Counted from the first letter of the stretch, positions 1 through 6,235 are shown. The stretch is 6,235 bases of DNA from Alphaproteobacteria bacterium (GCA_030037055.1 JASHRZ010000052.1:1-6235), one strand, 5' to 3'. The notes: generated from the sequence alone by a model not told the origin. Translations and numbers: made by a program.

Positions 1-2167
1 CCTCCTCGCGCCGGCCGCGGCGCCGCCGGCGGCGGCGGCGGCGGCCATGGCCTTCATCGCCTTCGGCGCGCTCTGGCTGCGCCATCTCAGCCTCGCTCAC
101 CGCGGCGGTCTCGGCCCCGCTCTCCGGCGCCGCTGCCACTTCGACCTCCTCGGCCTCTTCGACCGGTTCTTCCTCCTCCGGCTCCGCCATGGGCGCCGTC
201 GGCACCGGCAATGCCGCGATCTCGGCCGGGGTCAGCGCGCGCAGCCTTTCGAGACGGAAGGCCGGCGGGATCAGCGTGTCGTCGCCGCCGATCGCGACGC
301 GGAAGCCATAGCGCCGCTCCACCTGGATCAGCGTCTCGCGCTTGTAGTTGAGGATGTAGAGCGCCACCGGCGTCGGCACGGCGACGCTGATCTCGGCCGA
401 GCGCCGGCGCATGCCCTCCTCCTCGATGGCGCGCAGCACGTGCAGCGCGGTCGATTCGGTCGAGCGGATGTGACCGGTGCCGTTGCAGTGCGGGCAGGGC
501 TGGGTCGAGGCCTCGAGCAGCGACGGACGCAGGCGCTGGCGCGACATCTCTAAGAGGCCGAAGGGGCTGATCCGGCCGAGCTGGATGCGCGCGCGGTCGT
601 GGCGCATGGCGTCCTTGAGCTTGCGCTCGACTGCCGACTGATTGCGGTGCTCCTCCATGTCGATGAAGTCGATGACGATGAGGCCGGCGAGGTCTCTGAG
701 GCGGAGCTGGCGGGCGATCTCCTCGGACGCCTCGATATTGGTCTTGAGCGCCGTCTCCTCGATGTTGCGCTCGCGCGTCGAGCGTCCTGAATTGACGTCG
801 ATCGATACCAGCGCCTCGGTCGGGTTGATGACGATGTACCCGCCCGAGCGCAGCTGCACCACCGGCGAATGGATGGCGTCGATCTGCGTCTCGACCTGGA
901 AGCGGTGGAACAGCGGCACGGTCGGGTCACGATAGGGCTTGATGCGCTTGGTATGGCTCGGCATCAGCATTTTCATGAAGGCCCTTGCGGTCTGATAGCC
1001 TTCCTCGCCGTCGATCAGCACCTCCTCGATGTCGCGGGTATAGAGGTCGCGAATCGAGCGCTTGATGAGATTGCCCTCCTCGTAGATGAGCGCCGGCGCC
1101 GTCGATTTGAGGGTGAGCTCGCGGATCTCGTCCCAAAGCCGCAGCAGGTACTCGAAATCGCGCTTGATCTCGGCCTTGGAGCGCTCGCTGCCGGCGGTGC
1201 GCACGATCACGCCCATGCCTTCGGGCACGTCGAGATCGCTCATGAGATCCTTGAGCCGACGCCGGTCGGTGGCGCTCGTGATCTTGCGCGACACGCCGCC
1301 GCCGCGCGGCGTGTTGGGCATCAGCACGCAGTAGCGGCCGGCGAGCGACAGGAAGGTGGTGAGCGCTGCGCCCTTGTTGCCGCGCTCTTCCTTGGTGACC
1401 TGGACCAGCATGATCTGCCGGCGCTTGATCACTTCCTGAATCTTGTAGTGCCGGAACGGCCGGACGCGCTGGCGTGGCGTCTCCTCGGTCTCGTCGCCGC
1501 CCACCGTCTCGATCGCTTCGCCCGCCTCGGCGCGGGTCTCTTCCGCTGTCGGCGCCTGCTCGCCGGCGGGATAGGCCTCGGCCGGCTCGCCCGCCGCCGC
1601 CTCCGGGCCGGAGCCCGGCGTGCCCGCATCCGGCCGCGGCAAGCCCGCGCGTTCGTCCTCGCCATTGGCGTCGTCTGCGCCGGGCTCGCTGCCGTAAGGA
1701 ACATCCGGACCCGCGCCGCCGGCCGGCAGCGCTTCCGGTGCGAAACCTTCGCTCTCGGCCGCATCGGCCGCCGCCTCCGGGCCGTGCAACGGCGGTTCCG
1801 GCGGCTCGGCCGGGACTTCCGTTATCTCCTCGCCGAGCTCGCCCGCCTCGGCGCGGCGCGCATCCTCGATCAGCTCGCGCTGGCGCGCCTCGCGCGCCTC
1901 CTGCGCCCGGCGGTCGCCGACCGGGATGCGATAGTAGTCGGGGTGGATTTCGTTGAAGGCAAGGAAGCCGTGACGGTTGCCGCCGTATTCGACGAACGCC
2001 GCCTGCAGCGACGGTTCTACCCGCGTGACCTTGGCGAGGTAGATGTTGCCTTTTATCTGCTTCTTGGTCGATGTCTCGTAGTCGAACTCTTCGAGACGGT
2101 GGCCGCTGAGCACGACGACCCGGGTCTCCTCCGGGTGCGCCGCATCGATGAGCATGCGCTTTGCCAT
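1..2167 (-). CDS. rne: Ribonuclease E (partial, C-terminal end outside window)
   Basis: RNase E cleaves single-stranded AU-rich RNA, matures rRNA and tRNA, and scaffolds the degradosome. The 722 visible codons show: N-terminal RNase-H-like start MAKRMLIDAAHPEET; S1 domain from about residue 36 (GNIYLAKVTRVEPSLQAAFV); a Glu/Ala/Pro/Gly-rich insert at about 86-238; S1 resuming at YKIQEVIK (Y241) and KEERGNKGAALTT; the 5'-sensor VRTAG (R323); the DNase-I-like catalytic site with D457 and N459 (SIDVNSGRST) and D500 (VIDFIDM); the Zn-link CPHC (C558, C561). Against E. coli RNase E, R169, D303, D346 and C404 are all displaced by the same 154 residues, so the frame is intact. After about residue 680 come an acidic stretch and a nine-Arg run. 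The start ATG (2167-2165) is favoured over Met5 because MAKRML matches the family start and a GGAG lies 10 nt upstream. The insert and tail argue for RNase E over RNase G. The gene is divergent from mrcA-prfB. The protein continues past the window edge. Confidence 0.97.
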   Translation of the reverse strand, partial: MAKRMLIDAAHPEETRVVVLSGHRLEEFDYETSTKKQIKGNIYLAKVTRVEPSLQAAFVEYGGNRHGFLAFNEIHPDYYRIPVGDRRAQEAREARQRELIEDARRAEAGELGEEITEVPAEPPEPPLHGPEAAADAAESEGFAPEALPAGGAGPDVPYGSEPGADDANGEDERAGLPRPDAGTPGSGPEAAAGEPAEAYPAGEQAPTAEETRAEAGEAIETVGGDETEETPRQRVRPFRHYKIQEVIKRRQIMLVQVTKEERGNKGAALTTFLSLAGRYCVLMPNTPRGGGVSRKITSATDRRRLKDLMSDLDVPEGMGVIVRTAGSERSKAEIKRDFEYLLRLWDEIRELTLKSTAPALIYEEGNLIKRSIRDLYTRDIEEVLIDGEEGYQTARAFMKMLMPSHTKRIKPYRDPTVPLFHRFQVETQIDAIHSPVVQLRSGGYIVINPTEALVSIDVNSGRSTRERNIEETALKTNIEASEEIARQLRLRDLAGLIVIDFIDMEEHRNQSAVERKLKDAMRHDRARIQLGRISPFGLLEMSRQRLRPSLLEASTQPCPHCNGTGHIRSTESTALHVLRAIEEEGMRRRSAEISVAVPTPVALYILNYKRETLIQVERRYGFRVAIGGDDTLIPPAFRLERLRALTPAEIAALPVPTAPMAEPEEEEPVEEAEEVEVAAAPESGAETAAVSEAEMAQPERAEGDEGHGRRRRRRRRRGRREE
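17..43 (-). repeat. Arg-codon run in rne (GGC/CGG repeat)
   Basis: Nine consecutive Arg codons (CGC/CGG) in the rne C-terminal extension, followed by G-R-R-E-E and preceded by D-E-G-H-G. On the plus strand this appears as a near-perfect GGC/CGG triplet repeat. Arg-rich blocks in the tails of RNase E proteins are known RNA-binding segments, so a role in RNA binding is likely. The triplet tract could vary in length by slippage, which is inference. Confidence 0.75.
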
Positions 2168-2177
2168 TCAGGCGATA

Positions 2178-2181
2178 CTCC
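2178..2181 (-). promoter_or_regulatory. rne ribosome binding site
   Basis: GGAG on the minus strand, 10 nt before the ATG at 2167. It supports the MAKRML start. It lies in CUCCUUGGAG, so the bases just 5' are complementary to the GGAG. The long stem-loop at 2187-2223 ends six bases upstream of it. Confidence 0.6.
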
Positions 2182-2186
2182 AAGGA

Positions 2187-2223
2187 GCGCCGCCTCGCCC
2201 GTGCGAAATACGGGCGGCGGCGC
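2187..2223 (-). promoter_or_regulatory. Stem-loop in rne 5' leader
   Basis: In the rne mRNA sense the arms are GCGCCGCC + GCCCGU and ACGGGC + GGCGGCGC, giving 14 base pairs interrupted by a two-base GA bulge on the 3' side, with the seven-base loop AUUUCGC. It ends just before the rne Shine-Dalgarno. No U-tract follows, so it is not a typical intrinsic terminator. In E. coli, leader hairpins of rne mediate feedback cleavage by RNase E. A similar role here is inferred from position only, because the sequence is not that of the E. coli hairpins. Confidence 0.6.
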
Positions 2224-2277
2224 GATCCTGGTTGGGGCGAAGCCGGCGGCGCCTCCGGTCACTCCGTCGAACGGCAC

Positions 2278-2308
2278 ATATAGCAGGGCCATGGCGGAAC
2301 TCGTCTAA
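2278..2308 (-). promoter_or_regulatory. Candidate rne promoter (alphaproteobacterial sigma-70 type)
   Basis: Reading leftward, the -10 CTATAT (2283-2278) is an exact match to the alphaproteobacterial consensus. Upstream, CTTAGACG supplies a partial -35: TTAGAC at 2308-2303 with a 19-base spacer, or TAGACG with 18. The -35 is imperfect. If used, transcription starts near 2271 and the rne leader is about 100 nt and contains the stem-loop. Nothing comparable was seen closer to the gene. Confidence 0.45.
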
Positions 2309-2318
2309 GGCAGCCGCG

Positions 2319-2336
2319 CCCCGGCACGGGCCGGGG
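2319..2336. repeat. GC-rich inverted repeat
   Basis: Perfect 6-bp arms CCCCGG and CCGGGG around a six-base spacer. It lies just upstream of the candidate rne -35 and outside both coding regions. No U-tract follows. In DNA this GC-rich it may be chance. Confidence 0.35.
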
Positions 2337-2442
2337 TTGGCTTCGGGGTTTCATCCAGACCGCGTGATCCACGGCGCCGGTCGGCGGGAAGCAGCGACGC
2401 CGGCCCGGCGTCCGCCTCGGAATTCCCACCGCGACGCCCCCA

Positions 2443-2463
2443 CCCCGGCCTCGAGCGCCGGGG
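2443..2463. repeat. GC-rich inverted repeat
   Basis: Perfect 7-bp arms CCCCGGC (2443-2449) and GCCGGGG (2457-2463) with the seven-base loop CTCGAGC. The arms resemble those of the hairpin at 2319-2336. Function unknown; it is not placed as a terminator for either neighbour. Confidence 0.4.
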
Positions 2464-2645
2464 CGGCGGATTGCGGTATTTCGCACCAGCAAAGATACAG
2501 AGGCTGGCGAGCCGCGACAACCGCCTCGTGAAGCGGGGCCGGGACGCCCCTTTCGCCCCCAGGCAGGGTTGGAAACTCGCCTTGAACCCGCCACAAAGCC
2601 TTAACACCTTAGGGACACGCTTCGCCACCAGCGACATCATCGGCC

Positions 2646-2652
2646 GGGGGGA
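2646..2652 (+). promoter_or_regulatory. Possible mrcA ribosome binding site (poorly spaced)
   Basis: GGGGGGA ends 18 nt before the mrcA ATG, longer than the usual 5-10 nt. No better Shine-Dalgarno lies closer: the sequence between is AACAACGGCTCTGGCGCC. The start at 2671 is nevertheless supported by the protein, which begins directly with the expected membrane anchor, and the next in-frame Met falls in conserved sequence. Confidence 0.3.
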
Positions 2653-2670
2653 AACAACGGCTCTGGCGCC

Positions 2671-5214
2671 ATGCGGTTCATCATCTTCGTCCTCAAGTTC
2701 CTGTTCGGCCTCGGCCTCAGCCTGGTTCTGATCAGCGTCGGCGTCGCCGCGCTCGCCGTCTGGTACTTCGGCCGGGACCTGCCAAACTATCAGCAGCTGG
2801 TCGATTACCAGCCGCCGATCGTCAGCCGCGTCCATGCCGGCGACGGGCGGCTGCTGGCGGAATATGCCACCGAGAAGCGCGTCTTCGTGCCGGTGAAGGA
2901 AATCCCGATGCGGGTGATCCACGCCTTCCTCGCGGCGGAGGATCGCAACTTTTACAGCCATATGGGCATCGACCCCGTGGCGATGGCGCGCGCCGGCGCC
3001 ACCGACATCATGCGCGTGCTCACCCATCGCCGCCCGATCGGCGCCTCGACGATCACGCAGCAGGTGGCGAAGAATTTCCTTGTCGGCGGCGAGCTCTCCT
3101 ATCAGCGCAAAATCAAGGAAGCGCTGGTCGCGCTCAAGATGGAGAAGGCGCTGGGCAAGGACCGCATCCTGGAGCTCTACCTCAACGAGATCTATCTCGG
3201 CTCGGGCGCCTATGGCGTGGCCGCGGCCGCGCTCACCTATTTCAGCAAGTCACTCGACGAGCTGAGCGTCCCCGAGGCGGCCTTCCTGGCCGCGCTGCCC
3301 AAGGCGCCCAACAATTACAACCCGCTGCGCTATCCCGACGCCGCCAAGACGCGGCGCGATTGGGTCATCGACCGCATGGTCGAGGCCGGCTTCCTCTCGC
3401 CCGAGGACGGCGCCCAGGCGCAGGCGACGCCGATCAGCCTCAGGCATCGCGACGAGACCGAGGTGGTCACCGCGAACTACTTCGCGGAGGAGGTGCGGCG
3501 CGATCTGCTCGGACGCTATGGCGAGAAGGCGCTCTACCAATCCGGCCTCTCGGTGCGCACCAGCCTCGATCCCAATCTGCAGGCGATCGCCGACCGTTCG
3601 CTGCGCGCCGGCCTCGTCGCCTATGACCGGCGCCACGGCTATCGCGGGCCGGTGGCGCATATCGTCGCCGGCAGCGACTGGCGCGCCCGTCTCGCCGCCG
3701 TGCCGGTGCCGGCCGGCGCCGGCGATGCCGGTTGGCAGACCGCGATCGTGCTCTCCGCCGGCGCCGAGAGCACCACGATCGGGCTCGCCGACGGTACCAT
3801 CGGACTCATTCCCTTCGACGAGATGCGCTGGGCGCGCAAGGTGATCGACGAGGATCGTCTGGGCGCAGTGCCGACGCGGCCCACCGAGGTCGCGACCGTC
3901 GGCGATGTCGTGCTGGTCGAGCCGCTCGCGGGCGAGGACAAAGGCGCCAAGGAGCGGCGCTACACGCTGCGGCAGATTCCGGCGGTCTCAGGCGCACTTG
4001 TCGCGATCGATCCGCATACCGGCCGCGTGCTCGCGCTCACTGGCGGCTTCAACTACGAAATGAGCCAGTTCGACCGAGCCACCCAGGCCCGGCGCCAGAC
4101 GGGATCGGCGATCAAGCCCTTCGTCTATCTCGCCGCGCTCGACCACGGCTACACGCCTTCGACCTTGGTGCTCGACGCGCCGGTGGTGATTGATCAGGGG
4201 CCGGGCCTGCCGAAATGGCGGCCGAGCAATTACGAGCGCCGCTATTTCGGCCCGACGACGTTGCGCGTCGGGCTCGAGCAGTCGCACGATCTCATGACCG
4301 TGCGCATGGGGGCGGATATCGGCCTCGACGCCGTGGCGCACTATGTCGAGCGCTTCGGCATCATGGATCACATGCCGCGCGAATACTCCATGCTGATCGG
4401 CGCCGAGGAGACCACGCCGTTGCGGCTGACCGCCGCCTACGCCATGCTGGTCAACGGCGGCAAGAAGATCGTGCCGACGCTGATCGACCGCATCCAGGAC
4501 CGCAACGGCGTCACCATCTACCGTGCCGATGACCGGCCCTGCGATGGCTGCGAGAATGTCAATTGGGACAACCAGCCGCCACCGGAGCTGCCCGACAACC
4601 GCGAGCAGATCGTCGATCTCCGCAGCGCCTACCAGATCGTGTCGATGATGCAGGGCGTGGTCGAGCGCGGCACCGGCCGCGTCGTGGCATCGCTCGGCCG
4701 GCCGCTCGCCGGCAAGACGGGAACGACGAACGAGTCCAACGACACCTGGTTCGTCGGCTTCTCGCCCGATCTCGCCGTCGGCGTCTTCGTCGGCTACGAC
4801 CAGCCGAAGGGCCTCGGCCGGCACGAGACCGGCGGCGTGGTGGCGGCGCCCATCTTCCGCGATTTCATGGCGGCCGCGCTGAAGGACCAGCCGCCAATCC
4901 CGTTCCGCATCCCGCCGGGGATCGAGCTGGTGCGCGTCAACGCGACGACCGGGGCGCTCGCGCGGCCGGGCGACAAAACCGTCATCTACGAGGCCTTCAA
5001 GCCCGGCACCGAGCCCACCGGCGAGGGGCCGGTGGTGGTCAGCGGCGGCTCGACGCTGACCGATGACGAGGACGCTGCCTCGATGGGGGTGACCGCCGGC
5101 GAGGCGCCGGACAGCGAGACCTCGGCCGCCGGCGCGCCGCCGCCGGTTGCGCCGACGCCCACCACCACCGCGCCGCGCACGGTTCCCGCCACCGGCACCG
5201 GCGGGCTATATTAG
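2671..5214 (+). CDS. mrcA: Penicillin-binding protein 1A, bifunctional glycosyltransferase/transpeptidase
   Basis: A class A PBP (847 aa, normal length) that polymerises lipid II into glycan strands and cross-links the stem peptides on the periplasmic side of the inner membrane. It has an N-terminal anchor helix (about 3-33). The GT51 motifs are EDRNFYSHMG (E90, catalytic), GASTITQQVAKN (124-135), RKIKEA (E150), LELYLNEIYLG and GAYG (about 168-182). An OB-like insertion lies at about 325-435. The transpeptidase domain spans about 440-745, with the SAIK nucleophile S479 and K482 and the KTGTT box K682-G684. The middle motif, normally SxN, reads S538-H539-D540, so Asn is replaced by Asp. A CxxC pair (C624, C627) resembles that of other alphaproteobacterial PBP1A proteins. 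The tail from about 778 is low-complexity, rich in Ala, Pro, Thr and Gly. It is probably the first gene of an operon with prfB. It is also known as ponA. The low-complexity tail is probably flexible. Confidence 0.97.
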   Translation: MRFIIFVLKFLFGLGLSLVLISVGVAALAVWYFGRDLPNYQQLVDYQPPIVSRVHAGDGRLLAEYATEKRVFVPVKEIPMRVIHAFLAAEDRNFYSHMGIDPVAMARAGATDIMRVLTHRRPIGASTITQQVAKNFLVGGELSYQRKIKEALVALKMEKALGKDRILELYLNEIYLGSGAYGVAAAALTYFSKSLDELSVPEAAFLAALPKAPNNYNPLRYPDAAKTRRDWVIDRMVEAGFLSPEDGAQAQATPISLRHRDETEVVTANYFAEEVRRDLLGRYGEKALYQSGLSVRTSLDPNLQAIADRSLRAGLVAYDRRHGYRGPVAHIVAGSDWRARLAAVPVPAGAGDAGWQTAIVLSAGAESTTIGLADGTIGLIPFDEMRWARKVIDEDRLGAVPTRPTEVATVGDVVLVEPLAGEDKGAKERRYTLRQIPAVSGALVAIDPHTGRVLALTGGFNYEMSQFDRATQARRQTGSAIKPFVYLAALDHGYTPSTLVLDAPVVIDQGPGLPKWRPSNYERRYFGPTTLRVGLEQSHDLMTVRMGADIGLDAVAHYVERFGIMDHMPREYSMLIGAEETTPLRLTAAYAMLVNGGKKIVPTLIDRIQDRNGVTIYRADDRPCDGCENVNWDNQPPPELPDNREQIVDLRSAYQIVSMMQGVVERGTGRVVASLGRPLAGKTGTTNESNDTWFVGFSPDLAVGVFVGYDQPKGLGRHETGGVVAAPIFRDFMAAALKDQPPIPFRIPPGIELVRVNATTGALARPGDKTVIYEAFKPGTEPTGEGPVVVSGGSTLTDDEDAASMGVTAGEAPDSETSAAGAPPPVAPTPTTTAPRTVPATGTGGLY

Positions 5215-5228
5215 CCGCGACAGACCCG

Positions 5229-5234
5229 AGAGGA
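5229..5234 (+). promoter_or_regulatory. prfB ribosome binding site
   Basis: AGAGGA in the 27-bp gap after the mrcA stop, seven bases before the ATG at 5242. It fixes the start of the short zero-frame part of prfB, which would otherwise be easy to miss because that frame stops after 23 codons. Confidence 0.7.
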
Positions 5235-5241
5235 TTGCTCG

Positions 5242-6235
5242 ATGCGCGCTGAGATCGCAGCCGCGGCCGACGAGGTCAGACGCTCGTTGTCGCTGCTGAG
5301 GAGGCACCTTTGACTGGGATAACGCGACGCGGCGCCTGGCCGAGGTGAACGCGCTGGTCGAGGATCCCAAGCTTTGGGACGATCCCGCGCGCGCGCAATC
5401 GCTGATGCGCGAGCGCACTCGGCTTGATCGCGGCGTCAACGGCACGCTGGCGATCGAGCGCGAACTCAAGGATACGCTCGACCTCATCGAGCTGGCCGAG
5501 GCCGAGGGCGACCGGGAGATGGTTGCCGAGGCCGAGCGCGCGCTGGAGCGGCTGCGGCGGGAGGCGGGAGAGCGCGAGCGCGAGAGCCTGCTCTCCGGCG
5601 AGGCCGACGGCAACGACGCCTATCTCGAGATCCACGCCGGCGCTGGCGGCACCGAGGCGCAGGATTGGGCGGAGATGCTCGCGCGCATGTACACGCGCTG
5701 GGCCGAGCAGCACGGCTACAAGGTCGAGTGGCTCGAGGAGAGCCCGGGCGAGGAGGCCGGAATCAAATCGGCGACCATGCGCGTGCTCGGCGAGAACGCC
5801 TATGGCTGGCTCAAGACAGAGAGCGGCGTGCATCGCCTGGTGCGGATCTCACCCTTCGACAGCAACGCGCGCCGGCACACCAGCTTCGCCTCGGTCTGGG
5901 TCTATCCCGTGGTCGACGAAAAGATCGAGGTCGCGGTCGAGGACAAGTATCTGCGCGTCGACACCTACCGCTCTTCCGGTGCCGGCGGGCAGCATGTCAA
6001 CAAGACCGACAGCGCCGTGCGCATGACCTATCTGCCGCCGGGGATCGAGACGCCGGTTGTCGTCGCCTGCCAAAGCGAGCGCTCGCAGCATCAGAACCGC
6101 GCCAAGGCCATGGCCATGCTGAAGGCGCGGCTCTACGAGATCGAGCTGAAGCGCCGCGAGGCAGCGATGGACGCCATGCACGCCGCCAAGACCGATATCG
6201 GCTGGGGCCATCAGATCCGCTCCTATGTGTTGCAG
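5242..6235 (+). CDS. prfB: Peptide chain release factor 2, with programmed +1 frameshift (partial 3' end)
   Basis: RF2 reads UAA and UGA stop codons in the ribosomal A site and triggers release of the finished protein. Zero-frame codons 1-23 (5242-5310) end at an in-frame TGA (5311-5313). Reading resumes in the +1 frame at GAC (5312), giving DWDNATRRLAEVNALVEDP and so on, open to the window end (331 residues in all). Landmarks: helical domain 1 to about residue 115; GGTEAQDW (135-142); the stop-codon recognition SPF (203-205), which marks RF2 not RF1; the catalytic GGQ (248-250) in SSGAGGQHVNKTDSAVR. E. coli RF2 has these at 205-207 and 250-252, so the alignment is nearly collinear. After GGQ, PPGIETPVVVACQ is four residues longer than E. 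coli PTGIVTQCQ. Ser precedes SGAGGQ where E. coli K-12 has Thr246. About 40 C-terminal residues lie outside the window. Apparently co-transcribed with mrcA. Confidence 0.97.
5299..5314 (+). promoter_or_regulatory. prfB programmed +1 frameshift site
   Basis: AGG AGG CAC CTT TGA C: an internal Shine-Dalgarno (AGGAGG, 5299-5304), three bases, then the slippery CTT (5308-5310) and an in-frame TGA followed by C, a weak termination context. The E. coli site is AGGGGG TAT CTT TGA C with identical spacing. When RF2 is scarce the ribosome pauses at TGA, tRNA-Leu slips from CUU to UUU, and synthesis continues at GAC. When RF2 is plentiful, a 23-residue peptide is released. This is a well-established autoregulatory device, seen here in full. 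Confidence 0.97.

Larger units (their letters stand above)
2201..2486. repeat. 11-bp inverted repeat pair in the intergenic region
   Basis: GTGCGAAATAC at 2201-2211 recurs exactly as its reverse complement, GTATTTCGCAC, at 2476-2486. Over 17 positions with flanks the match is 14 of 17 (GCCCGTGCGAAATACGG against GCTGGTGCGAAATACCG). The two copies bound 286 bp. The left copy forms the loop and inner stem of the rne leader hairpin. It could be the ends of a small non-coding repeat element or a pair of protein sites. No flanking target duplication was seen. Confidence 0.4.
2168..2670. other. Divergent intergenic region, no gene
   Basis: These 503 bp separate the divergent rne and mrcA starts. 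Reading frames that cross it are Arg/Pro/Ala-rich, lack recognisable motifs and fit random open frames in GC-rich DNA. The left part holds the rne leader and promoter. The middle (2310-2560) is very GC-rich with short hairpins. The right end (2582-2615) is a less GC-rich stretch with CTTGAA (2581-2586, a good -35 match) and then TTAACACCTTAG, but no good -10 at 16-19 bases, so the mrcA promoter is unresolved. I see no small ORF with a convincing start and no tRNA. Confidence 0.7.

Noticed and set aside
927..2183. A 418-codon minus-strand frame beginning near the rne start
   Set aside because: It is offset from the rne ATG by 16 bases, hence out of frame, and its translation is Arg/Gly-rich without motifs. 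The correct rne frame starts at 2167.
869..2308. A 479-codon open frame on the plus strand, antisense to rne
   Set aside because: Its product is an Arg/Leu/Ala-rich string with no family motifs, and it overlaps a confidently identified rne with its conserved residues in the other frame. Long antisense frames are expected in GC-rich genes.
2531..2553. Hairpin GGGGC/GCCCC followed by TTT as an intrinsic terminator
   Set aside because: The stem is only five base pairs, the T-run is three bases, and there is no upstream plus-strand gene to terminate.
2601..2612. TTAACACCTTAG as a CtrA binding site
   Set aside because: The CtrA consensus has two TTAA half-sites separated by seven bases. Here the gap is four and the second half is TTAG.
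2305..3027. A 240-codon minus-strand frame covering the intergenic region and the start of mrcA
   Set aside because: More than half lies antisense to the conserved PBP1A N-terminus and GT51 domain. The remainder is low-complexity, with no credible start signal.
3988..4824. A 278-codon minus-strand frame within mrcA
   Set aside because: It is a mirror of the transpeptidase coding sequence, with an Ala/Arg/Asp/Val-rich composition and no recognisable domain.
5206..5211. CTATAT at the very end of mrcA as a -10 element for a separate prfB promoter
   Set aside because: The hexamer matches the consensus but overlaps the last mrcA codons, and no recognisable -35 lies 16-19 bases upstream. Co-transcription with mrcA is simpler.
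5242..5313. prfB as a broken gene because of the early stop
   Set aside because: The stop lies in the exact programmed frameshift context and the downstream frame is intact with all RF2 motifs.

Overview
The window is high-GC bacterial chromosomal DNA that reads as an alphaproteobacterium. The evidence is the RNase E type (N-terminus MAKRMLIDAAHPEET, a large acidic insert in the S1 domain, an Arg-rich tail), the PBP1A type, a CTATAT -10 element, and the rne / mrcA-prfB neighbourhood. I cannot name genus or species. There are three protein genes, two of them cut by the window edges, and no sign of mobile genes, CRISPR, tRNA or rRNA.

Layout. Positions 1-2167 (minus strand) hold the first 722 codons of rne, the endoribonuclease at the core of the RNA degradosome. 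The gene runs leftward off the window inside its C-terminal extension. Positions 2168-2670 are a 503-bp divergent intergenic region. It contains the rne ribosome binding site, a 14-bp stem-loop just upstream of it, a candidate rne promoter, GC-rich hairpins and an 11-bp inverted repeat. The leader of the rightward genes is at its right end. Positions 2671-5214 (plus) hold a complete mrcA/ponA gene for the bifunctional class A penicillin-binding protein 1A (847 aa). After 27 bp comes prfB (5242 to beyond 6235), encoding peptide chain release factor 2. It is read through the classical programmed +1 frameshift (AGG AGG CAC CTT TGA C) at codon 24 and is cut about 40 codons before its end.

How the genes fit together. 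mrcA and prfB look co-transcribed, joining cell-wall synthesis to translation termination. rne is divergent. Two of the three genes carry visible self-regulatory potential: the RF2 frameshift senses RF2 level, and the stem-loop before the rne start is placed where RNase E could act on its own mRNA. The gene set is housekeeping. I found no undescribed multi-gene system. The points most worth a second look are an SxN-to-SHD change in the transpeptidase active site of PBP1A, the rne 5' leader structure, the roughly 153-residue S1 insert in RNase E, and the lack of an amidase (amiC) gene where related genomes, as I recall, often have one.
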